Assembly (NCBI RefSeq): GCF_001039355.2
Contig: NW_019775409.1
Span: 365,190 to 429,189, forward strand
Direction of reading: 5' to 3'
Source of the DNA: Lingula anatina
Taxonomy: Eukaryota > Brachiopoda > Lingulata > Lingulida > Lingulidae
Length of the DNA stretch: 64,000 bases
The notes beneath the pieces are model-generated. The model had not been told where the DNA came from and searched no databases. It was given only the letters and a program-made list of their open reading frames with translations. Below, in pieces: positions 53,031-63,125 of the stretch; the stretch's first letter is position 1; each line of letters starts with the position of its first letter. The translations under genes were made by a program, and so were the position numbers.

Positions 53031-53957
53031 AGTAAACTTCTTGACGCCCCCCCCCCCCCCCATCAATATAAACTTTTGTAAAATCGAACTTAAAGAAAAT
53101 CTTGGATCAGAGAATGGCATTGATATCAACGGTGCATGAAAGGTTCAAACTTGCTTTGAATCATCGAAAGTTTGTTTTCTTTCTTTCTTTGTTTATTGTA
53201 TTATTATTTTTTTTTTACATAATGATGATGACTCATCAGCCGCTGTGATATGTGTTATAAGATTTCACTTCGTTCACTTCGAGTTCTGCTGTAACCCAAC
53301 ACCGGGTTCTCTCATTAGGGGTGACTTACCCTTAAGAAACGCTGGTTTACCACCTATTTTAGATCAGGTGTTTGATTGCGTGTTTTATAATGCTCACCGC
53401 AATATCTTTAACTTACACCACAAACCGAATGTGATATCAGGGGAAATTAGCTCTATATTGTTACTACTCGTACCACATTGTTCTAGGTATTTGCGGTGGC
53501 TTGCTATGATTTTATTTTTCCCCGTAAAAAAAGGTTGGATGTATTTCCTTGTTTTGATGGTCCACTCTTAATTTCGCCGAGGTCGATACTTTCGATAAGC
53601 GACAATCATGGCGACATTCAGGGGCTGATTTCAGAGATATTTTCTGACAGTCCTCCAAACTAACAATCTTCCGTTTCGACCGTCTTCCGACAGAAAAAAA
53701 TTAGATGCCCGTCACTGTCAACTTGAAAATTTCTGACCCAGAAGACGGCTGCCGTCCGCCCCTGACGTTTATTCCTCTTAGTTATCACGTGATCATTAAA
53801 ATTTCCTTTAAAGAATCTAATGTCTCTTTGTCCTTACCAAATCCTTCTCTTTATGCATACAAATTGCGGGTTGCGTGTTGATAAATGAGAAGAAATATCA
53901 AAAGAATAAGAGGATTTATGTCCTGATATATTGCTTCTTGATCTTAAAACTTCTGCA

Positions 53958-54710
53958 ATGGAGCCGATTGCAGTAGGTGCTCCCTTCGTCTCACTGATTG
54001 TGATTGTGTGCATCCTCAACTGCTCAAAGTCGGGCAAGTAGCAGATGAGAGTTCAAAATCTAATTTATGGTAACTCGTGTGTTGATGATGAAATAGCCTC
54101 TAACACTGTTATATTTATATTTCAATCACCAAAAGAATTTTATTTTCAAATTGATATATCGTATTACTGCTTTTCAGATATATCGAGGTGTCCAAGTAGA
54201 GTTCGCGACCAGCCTAATGTCTACCCCTTCCAAAACAAGTGTTACCGTTTCTTCAACGTTGAAAAGACCTGGGAGGATGCCTTGACTGACTGCAGAAGTA
54301 CCGGCGGAACACTTGCAGCCATATATAACCAAGAGACCCAAAACTTCTTGAATGGCATCCTGAACTCTCTGCAGTCTGCGTGGGGGTCGTTTAATGGCGT
54401 CTGGATAGGAGCCAACGATAAAGCAAACGAGGGCTCGTGGTACTGGGTGGATACAGGTGAGATTAACGAGAAGTGGGGATGGGGGAGGGGGGGTTAATTT
54501 GTATAACCGGTCAGGTAGCAAGCAACTGTCGCTACAGATATTTTCCTCATGTCGTCACGTCTGTGCCGGGGAGTAAGGCTTACTTGTAACGTCAGTGCAA
54601 AGCAAAAGAAATGTCGATGGTTAAATCTAAAATTAAAGATTTTGCAACGTCAAAAAAATTCTTAGCCTAACTGACCAGCCCATTATCAAATTTACGAACT
54701 TGAGCATGGA

Positions 54711-54766
<56 letters not shown>

Positions 54767-55042
54767 ACACACAACACTGGACTCCTTCAAGAATTGGAAC
54801 CCGGGAGAGCCAGAGGACCACGTCTTGGCGCCATACACTGACTGCGCCGCCATGAAGCGTCCAGACGGGTGGCGCTGGGGGAACTACCTGTGTGAGACGT
54901 GGCCGCATACCTACCGATATATCTGCATGTACGGTAAGTGTCGATCCTATTAGATGGAAGAACAGAAGCCAGTAGACAGTATATAGTCCAATTTTGGAGA
55001 CATGATATGATAAAGAACCTTCGTATGTGCACAATGTCACTG

Positions 55043-55089
<47 letters not shown>

Positions 55090-55154
55090 GCATGTTATAT
55101 ACGTTTAATGATAGTGAATTTTCATTTTTTTTAGATATGCTTCCAACAACCACC

Positions 55155-55207
<53 letters not shown>

Positions 55208-56868
55208 CACAACCACCACCCCCACAACCACAACCATCACAACCACCACCAGGCCTACTACAACCACCACAACCAGCACTCGTCCAGTCTCACCTACCAC
55301 AAGTTTTGCGACGAGATCCAGTCCCACCGCTGCCACCAAAACAGACGTGAAATTTTCCAGTTCGACAACTTCCAGTAACTTCAAACCAGGTATGCATATA
55401 CATAGATACTTCGTGTTTTGTGTAATCAAATGACTCGAAGATAGTATCTTGAGCCTACAATAAACCTGTCTTTATAGACTCCTTTTTTTTGCAGTCCCGT
55501 AGAGACCTAAAACGTGACATAATGTCTCCCAGTCTGGTCTCTACTGCTCTACTGGTGACGTTTATAATATAACAGATACATTCTAGTAAACGGATCTCAG
55601 TTGATAAACGATTTTATTTTGTTTTTACGTTCAAATTTACAATTCATCATAATTCCAGGTGGCGCAAATGCTGGTGCATTCAAGTCAGACAGTCAACCAC
55701 CAGCTGATCACACAGGTATGTATTGTTCAACTAGCCGAATATAGAACTCATATGAAATGATGTTTATTTAGCCATGGTTAGAGCACTTTTAATGATATGT
55801 TTTAAGCTTATAATAAAGCATGCAGGAATACCTAATGGCATAGATATAAATGTAAAATGTGATGTTACATGTACAAACAATAAAGTCATTTTACCTGAAA
55901 GTCAGTATCAGTGATTTTATTACATTTATAACAATTTTTGGTTAATGCATTTTGTTGTGGTTGCGACATGTAATGTAATTCCTTTTTTATGTATTTCATA
56001 CATTTTTTTTATTTTTCTTGTGTTTCACATTTATAATTTAATTTTTAAATGCGGAAAATACTGAATCCCCTTTTTAATCTATATCATTATGTCTTCAGGT
56101 GTTGTGATCGGCGCTTCATTTGCTGGAATATTCATCTTAGTTTTGGTGCTTCTTATAGTAGTTTATGTATACAGAAGGCGCATAAGGTATTTATGTTATG
56201 GTTTATTGTTTTCTTAGCTGAATATTTTCACGTTTACTGTTTAAGAAATTAGTGGAGAAAGGATAAGTACTGCCACGGTTTAAATTACCAAGGTGTAAAT
56301 GTAACCAATGTCTTGACCAAAACATATTCTCAACAAGAAATGATTTTGAATTATGTACCAGCCACCTCTCTCTCTCTTTGTGTGTGTGTGTGTGTGTGTG
56401 TGCGTGTGTGTGTGTCATTTGCTGTAGACTTTCTAGTACCTATAAATGTATTTACTAAATTTACGAATGATCTCAACCTTTAATTTTCCTTTCAGAACCC
56501 TAAAGGAAAAAGTGGAACATGTTTCAACGCAAAATCACTACAGCAACTATGACGACGACCTCCACGCCCAATTCGCAAACCCTTTATACCTAGACCAACA
56601 ACCGCCACAACAGCAGCAGCAACCCGAGCCTCTGTATTCAGAACCCACGCCGCGCCCACCGCAACCGGAAATAGAACCTGCCGGCGCATGTGCGATTTAT
56701 GCCGTCCCAGATGAGTGCCCGTATGATGTTCTTAAGCCACCACGCCCCGTTGGAAAAGTGGTTGCTGATGATGACGATTTTACCGAGAAAGAGTCTCCGG
56801 TAAATGCGCGCTATATTTCTATGGACCAGGCACGACAGATAAAAGAGGACAGTGAGCTTGATGTCTGA
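53958..56868 (+). CDS. lectin receptor D: C-type lectin, short Thr stalk, membrane helix, Pro/Tyr-rich tail
   Basis: Exons: 53958-54033 (signal peptide; MEPIAVGAPFVSLIVIVCIL), 54178-54456 and 54766-54933 (lectin domain), 55135-55389 (Thr stalk), 55659-55715 (linker GGANAGAFKSD), 56099-56186 (membrane helix), 56496-56868 (tail). Total 431 residues, phases consistent. The first intron uses a GC donor (GCAAGT), the standard rare variant; the alternative is use of the signal exon at 48536. The lectin core has GVWIGAND; the sugar site reads EPE and WGN. The tail has QFANPLYLD (NPxY), then a Gln/Pro-rich segment, IYAVP, PYDVLKPP and RYISM. Candidate poly(A) hexamer ATTAAA at 56901-56906. Confidence 0.82.
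54716..54763 (+). repeat. (ATT)n abutting a splice acceptor
   Basis: About 16 ATT units run directly into the acceptor attcag before the exon at 54766 of receptor D. An (AAT)n array (55046-55089) precedes the next exon. Confidence 0.95.
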
Positions 56869-57143
56869 GAACTATAGCGACCCAGATCACATGACTTTTG
56901 ATTAAAATTTTACCAAATGTAATTTCTGTAATTGTCTTTAAGGGAACGCCCAGCTCAGAAGGATTCTGTACATCGCACAGATTTTTATAGTTTTGACTTA
57001 TGACTTTGACTTAAAAATAAGAAGCGGAAAGGACATTTCTCCACGCCAGATCACGATCAATACAATAACACATGTATTATGTACTGTAAGACTAATGCTC
57101 GATAATCCTGGGGAATTATACTGTATATAATCTGTAAATAGTT

Positions 57144-57179
<36 letters not shown>

Positions 57180-57593
57180 TACAGGGAGGGGGTCAGCTGG
57201 TTTGACCAAATGTCCAGGCAAACGCGAGCCACGGACAGATTTTTCACATTCCAAATGCAATGTAGGTTCATGTATAGGCTACTGTCATCATTATCGTGTA
57301 AATATACAATTTGATTAAAATGATAATGCTGTGTTTTCGTTCTTTATCCCTTCATCAAAATGAAAGTGAAACCACACTGAAATGACACAACACGTCTAGT
57401 TAAACTTATGTTATAATTCTTCAGCTTGTACAGGTTTTTAAATTTTTCCTATGCGAGAACTTTCGTATAAAAACTGATAGCAACATCGCGCAGGATTTGA
57501 CTTTAAGGCTGTTAAAATGAAAATGCAGGGGTAATTATTTTTCAGTTTGCGTTCTCCTCCTCAGCCTGTCACATTAAACTTCCCCCGGTGATG
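56869..57593. other. convergent 3' region between receptor D and the VWA-lectin gene
   Basis: No exon. It contains a (GA)n microsatellite at 57144-57178 and the candidate poly(A) signal of receptor D. Confidence 0.5.
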
Positions 57594-59239
57594 TTATCGT
57601 TTCCTGGACCTGTCAATTTCACAAACAAACCTCTCCCTGCTGTCACACTCCACCACTGTCCACATGAAGGATTCGTCCTTGTCCAGCAGGACACACCCAC
57701 GGACACTGTTGTCCATGTCAGGTGTCCACTCGTTATAGTCTCCCAGGGACGTGTTGTCTGCAAATACAAAAGACGGTTTCTCGGAGACGTCATTTAGGCG
57801 GTGCTCGGAGTCCAATCCTGTAAAAAAAAAAGAAACAGTTTTTGGTAACTGATGTTAATTCATCCATCCAGATAAAATGGTGACACAGAAAACGCGTTTT
57901 AACTAAGTGCACTCTGAATATAAGGAATAAAATACTGTTAATTTTTTTCTGACTCTGCTTTCCCGTTTATACCGACCGCCTAATGGAGGGTAATAACATA
58001 TGTGATATCACTTGAGGGGTGTAACGACGGTGATGGTGTGACTGACCGCTAACAGTCGTTCCCATTAACTATGAAAAGTTCGTTGTATGAACCTTTTTTT
58101 ATAAAATTTCAATCGCTTTTTATATTCAATTTCGTAGAGTATAAATACAAACCGAAAGGAAAAAGTAATATCTTTGCGGTTCACGCATTTTTTTCTTTTT
58201 GTGATTATCTCCATACCTATATAGTATGAAAAGTTGTATTTCGTCGTTTGGTATATTAATCCAGCTAGTATCTTGTACTCCTCCTTTGTTTTGGTTATGG
58301 CCAGTGTGGCATCATAGTACATGTTAGAGCACGTGCTCTTGGCTTTATCATAAACCGCTTCTTCCTTTGAGAGGAAGAGACATTTGTGACCTATTCTTAT
58401 CCACTCTTTGGGACATATGCCTGTTAACAGAAAAAAAGTTAAATTATGACTTCTCATACATAGGGTAATTCAGTTGTTATTATTTTTCATCTTTTCATAT
58501 TATTATTATTATTATGTTCAATCTTTTAGATTATAAGAAATAAATTCGGACCGTATTCTCAGACATACACAAGACATATATATCTAACGTAGTGTTGCCT
58601 TCTTTATCATATTTTCAATACTAATAAATTTACAGAATTCTCAGATGATGGAAAGCACACAACACTCACCGTTGCAAATAGTTCCAAACAAAGCTTCTCT
58701 AATCGTTTCCAAAGCATCAAAATCATCCACGTGGAAGACATGTGTATCAAGAGGATCAGAAGCGATGGCCTCCAGTTCTGCCCGACGTGGGACGTCCCCT
58801 ATACCAACAGAAAACATGGTGATGCCTTCCTCTTTTGCTTTCCTTGCCTGAAGCTTTGTTTCAGTGAGATTGTCCGACCAACCGTCCGTGACGACGACTC
58901 CAACTCTTGGCACACCTGGTCTGTATCCATCACGATTCCTTATGCTGAACTGATTCTGCAGCATCATCTTTAGACCAATAGCCGTATCGGTGCCACCGCC
59001 TTCTTGTGGCATGTTGGCTATTTGAACTAATATGCTCTTTTTATCTGCTTTTGAGTTTAGTACATGAATTTTCTGACAGCCAGAGCTGAACGTTAAGATA
59101 CCAACCTGGACGTCGTCTCTGCTTATGGTGAACTCCGAGACAATAGCGTATATAAACTGCCGTTGTTTCTCCCAGTCCGTGTCGTTAATGCTGCTCGATG
59201 CGTCCACCACAAAAACGATGTCCCCCCGAATGTCACAGT
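57594..59239 (-). CDS. VWA domain plus C-type lectin domain protein (5' end not found)
   Basis: Exons on the complement: 59239-58670, 58420-58217, 57817-57594. Phases agree and leave about 331 residues before the stop. The first exon is a von Willebrand factor A domain: DIVFVVDASSS carries the DxSxS MIDAS metal site, GGTDTAIGL supplies the MIDAS Thr, and VVVTDGWSD the Asp. The next two exons form a C-type lectin domain starting CPKEWIRIGHKCLF and ending MWTVVEC and RFVCEIDRSRKR at the C-terminus. The sugar-site loop reads WTPDMDNS with no EPN/QPD, so classical Ca-dependent sugar binding is unlikely. There is no membrane helix, so a secreted adhesive or matrix protein is likely. The VWA exon enters in phase 1; a signal exon should lie beyond 59240, where an N (59282) and retroelement sequence occur. 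Confidence 0.82.
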
Positions 59240-59431
59240 CTGTAAAGCAAAATATTATGAAAAGTGCTCTGTAAATGTATGNTTTGGAGTTGCCATTATG
59301 TGCCATAAATTTCATACAGAAAAAAATTAATTAAAATTAAGAAAAGGTCATTTTGGTCAAAATTCTTGAAATGGGAGGTGCTCTGAAGTTCCAGAAGTTT
59401 TTTGACCACAAGTTGAAAGTGGCCAGTTAGG

Positions 59432-60435
59432 CCATGGAGCCGTATTCATTTGGATTTCTTTTTCAAGGAAGGGAAAACATTCCTTTTAGTGCATGATGCA
59501 CATTCCAAGTGGCTTGACGTGATACCAATGTCTAATACAGATGCCGAACACACCATCGATGAACTTAGAATACTGATTGCATCATATGGACTACCTGAGG
59601 AAGTTGTATCTGATAATGGACCTCAGTTCAGTTCAGATAAATTCAGAAAGTTTCTGAAAACAAATGGCATCAAACAAACCTTGGTTCCACCTTACCACCC
59701 CCAGTCGAATGGGGCTGCTGAAAATTCAGTGAAAAATGTGAAACGAGCATTGGAAAAACACTTGCATGATGTAAGTACAAAAACATGTCATTAAAGCGTA
59801 GATTAGCAAATTTTTTGATGCGTTATAGATCTACTCCTCACACTACCACAGGAAAAACTCCTGCAGAACTTTTTCTTAAGCGACAGATTCGCACACGTTT
59901 CAGCCTACTTAAACCCAATTTGGCTGATGTTGTGGAGGAGAAACAAATGCAACAGAAACGACATCATGATAAAGCACCAGAACGTTGTTTTCAGTGTCAC
60001 GACAGTGTACGTGTCAGGGACATGACGGGCAGCAAGTTGGATAAATGGTTGACTGGATCTGTGATTAAAGTTTTGGGCCCAAGGAGATACTTAGTACAAA
60101 CTGAGAAAGGATTAAAGCATGTGCATGTTGACCAAATAATACCTGCATTTGATCAGTATTGTTTTTCAAAGGTATTTTCATGTCCAATGGTGGAGATGCC
60201 TGTAATTAATGAGAATTTTGGTATGACAACCAGACATGTGTCAGACACACTAGTGCCTACCAGTCCGGTCACTGACCCTGGTGACATAAATGTAGAGAAA
60301 AATATTAATGTGGAAATTTCAGCATCCCCTGGGAAAACCCAAGTCACTACATGTGACGAATCTGTAAAAATTAGCAATTTTGAAAGCAGGTACCCAGTGA
60401 GAAATAGAAAACCAAAAGTTATTGTTGATGTGTAA
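59432..60435 (+). pseudogene. Ty3/Gypsy-like integrase fragment with a frameshift
   Basis: The frame from 59432 starts PWSRIHLDFFFKEGKTF and contains HDAHSKW, SDNGPQF and NGAAE, the D, D and E catalytic region of LTR-retrotransposon integrases. At about 59785 the frame shifts and continues as RRLANFLMRYRSTPHTTTGK to a C-terminal integrase tail with a LTGSVIKVLGPRRYLV SH3-like strand, ending at 60435. Gag, protease, RT and RNase H are absent upstream, so the element is 5'-truncated and broken. Confidence 0.85.
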
Positions 60436-60651
60436 ATATTCAAAGCAGAAAAGAACTCAAACACACTGTGACTATTAATTACAATGTCTTAAGAAAGAAG
60501 ACTGTTGCATGACCAGTTCATAACTGTTTATGTTCATTTTTTCTTTTCAGTTATTTTACTACTGGTGTTGTGGAATTTCTTAACGGTGTTCTATTTTTTA
60601 GTGTTTAACATTATATCAGTTCATTTGGGAATCTATAAAAGTGTCACTTAC

Positions 60652-60767
60652 AAAGGGGGAAGGAATGTAGTATATTAGATTGGGCTTGTCACGGCGTGCG
60701 CCCTCTAGTGAGCATGTAGGACAGAAGCACATGGTTCAGTAATAAAGTCAGTTGTGAAGATATTACA
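60652..60767 (+). mobile_element. polypurine tract and short 3' LTR
   Basis: AAAGGGGGAAGGA (60652-60664) is a polypurine tract in the right place after the integrase. The next bases TGTAGTATATT open a putative LTR that closes with GATATTACA at 60767, so the ends TGTAGTAT/ATATTACA are inverted repeats with 5'-TG...CA-3'. It contains an AATAAA (60741 region). At about 102 bases it is short for an LTR. No 5' LTR is visible in the window. Confidence 0.6.
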
Positions 60768-62160
60768 ATTTTAAAAACTATTCGTTGAGACACGGGTAGC
60801 CAATGGAGGTTTCGCAGAATTGGTGTGATGTGGTCGGACTTCTGAGCTTTACAGAGGAGACGAGCAGCAGAGTTCTGAATTGATTGTAGCTTTTCCATTT
60901 GATAGTTAGGTATTCCAAACAATAGGCTATTGCAATTATCCAGTCTAGAGGTTACAAATGCATGGATGAGTAATTCAGTTTGCTTGGTGTTAATAAGGTG
61001 AAAGATCTTGGATATCCGTTGGAGACTAAAATATGCTGTTTTACATACTTTGTTAATGTGTGATGTCATTTTGCATTTGTTATTAAAAATAACACCCAAG
61101 TTCCTTACTTCTGTTGTTGGTTTTATAAAAAAAATCCCCAACTCTTATACTATCTAGTGCAGTTTTGTCTTTGGAAAACTTAGAGTTGAAATGGACTAAT
61201 TCAGTTTTTTCATCATTAAAAACTAATTAGTTGGACTTGAACCAAGATCTAAGTTCATTCACACAAGCCTCAATAGTTGCTTTTTCATCACAAGGATTTT
61301 CACATATAACATATATCTGGGAATCATCTGCATACAACATCAAATTGAAACCAAACTGAGCAACTATATCCTCAATTGGTGAGGTGTAGAGTGTAAACAG
61401 TATAGGACCAAGCACGGAGCCTTGTGGCACACCATAAAGTAATTTGCTTAATTTTGAAATAGAAGAGCCTATGCGTACATGTTGCTGTGTCCAGTTAGAT
61501 AAGACCGAAACCAGGAGAGAACTGTCCCAGTTATCCCAAAACGATGTGCAAGTCGTTGGAGCAATATGTCGTGATCGAGAGTATCGAAAGCTGCTGATAG
61601 ATCAAGAAGAATCAATATCACATGTTTCTGATCATTCAGGGCTTGGAGAATGTCATTCTGCACCTGAAGAAGGGCTGTTTCTGTACTGTGGTTTGGTCTA
61701 TATGCAGACTGGCATTTTGCATATAAAGAAAAACTGCTCAAATAGTCATTTAATTGGCTTGCAACAATACATTCCAGGAGTTTGGAAAGTAATGACAGAT
61801 TCGAGATTGGTCGATAGTTTTTTTAGGACATTAGAATTAAGGTCTGCCTTCTTTATCAGTGGTCTTATCACTGCCTTCTTAAAGCACAGAGGGACTTTTC
61901 CAGTTTCCAGCGATTTGTTCACAAGTTGGGTTAGAAAAGGTACAAGTTCATCAATATTTTCTACAATCAGTGATGGAGGTAAAATATCAAGAATGGACGA
62001 TGTTGGCTTTGCCTTCTTCACAAACTTCTTGACTGTATCCAATGAAACAGTAGTGAACTTATGGAAAGAGTATGGACACAAGCGATCAGTTGAAGCTGTA
62101 GATAAGGTTTTTTCTATACAGTTCCTGAGGTCAGTAACTTTCTTTTCAAAGTAATTGAGA
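60768..62160 (-). mobile_element. decayed LINE reverse transcriptase (CR1/L2-like)
   Basis: Three or four overlapping frames on the complement together cover an RT: NKSLETGKVPLCFKKAVIRP, SAYRPNHSTETALLQVQNDI, LLDLSAAFDTLDHDILLQRL, MPQGSVLGP, LMLYADDSQIY (the catalytic YADD box) and LGVIFNNKCKMTSHINKV with LHWLPVSQRI. These are signatures of the CR1/L2/jockey-like RTs. Frame changes near 61745, 61450 and 61180 break it. The endonuclease end and the 3' end are missing. The 3' end meets the LTR of the neighbouring element at about 60768. Confidence 0.82.
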
Positions 62161-62204
62161 AAAATGTTACCAAGATAACTTTCAACATATAATGTAGGTT
62201 TAAT

Positions 62205-62395
62205 GTTAGTAGTCTATGGGCCAATGTAGACCCCCCTCCCCCCCTTAGTGATTTTCGTTCACTATGTTTTTCTGATAGCTTACGTCCTAAGCTTTGATTT
62301 TCCGCTTGTTTGCCATTAAACTGGTGGTGGGTGTGTGTGCTACAGCCGTTGCCATGGTAACGTCTGAGATTAAAAATTGAAATTTCTGAGACCAA
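62205..62395. repeat. dispersed repeat, copy 1
   Basis: It shares with copy 2 the order cctaagcttt, gcttgtttgccattaaac, ggtggtgg, gttgccatggtaa and gtctg. Similarity is strong but diverged. Confidence 0.7.
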
Positions 62396-62929
62396 AAAAA
62401 TATTAAATTATTCAAATGTGTTAAGTGAATGGAATTCAAAATCCTTTCAGATATCTAGTTTAAGAGCTGCACTATACTTTATGATCCTCAAAATATTCCA
62501 AGATGTCGGCAAATCCAAGATGGCGGCTAATTTTTGCTAATTTTTGGGTAATTTCAATTATTTTTCATATGTGAGTCTTTATTCAATTATTAAGGAATAA
62601 GAATGTGGGATATGTTTTTATGCGCCGGAATAGCATACAGTCTCTACTTGCTACCTACAGTATTTATTTTAGATGAAACCTTTTAATTTTGTTGTAAAAT
62701 TCTGAAATCCAAAATGGTGGCCAAAATATAAGTCTGCTGTCCCAACTGGAAAGATGCCAGATTTATCATCAAAGTGTCATTCTTTATTACTTTTAATAAA
62801 CTGAATTCGAACTTAGGACTTTTTAAAACAATTTGCATTAATTCTGATTACATTAAGACTTTCAAAATTCAAAATGGCCGCCAATATGCTTATACACACT
62901 GGCTAAAATTGATATAATATATTCTTCCA

Positions 62930-63125
62930 ACAGAATATTAATTTTAATTATCTCCCACCAACTTAGTCCCATTATTGATTTTTGTTTTCTATTATTTTCT
63001 GGTAGGTAAGGCCCTAAGCTTTTATATTCTGCTTGTTTGCCATTAAACAGGTGGTGGGTCTGAGTAACAGAGCTGTTGCCATGGTAATGTCTGGGGTTGA
63101 AAATTGATATTTTTGGGACCAGCAA
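62930..63125. repeat. dispersed repeat, copy 2
   Basis: Direct repeat of 62205-62395 at about 725 bases distance, with the same block order and about 20-25 percent differences by eye. Confidence 0.7.

Larger units (their letters stand above)
48621..53957. other. gene-poor stretch between signal exon and receptor D
   Basis: It holds two inverted-repeat elements (50284-50421 truncated, 51080-51340), a G run (49509-49527), an N with adjoining C run (50422-50434), a tRNA-like fragment (50131-50186), a C run (53046-53061) and a possible tail remnant (52690-53030). No complete gene seen. Confidence 0.45.

Noticed and set aside
61444-62154. 236-codon open frame on the + strand
   Set aside because: It is the antisense of the LINE reverse transcriptase, whose sense frames contain the YADD box and other RT motifs.
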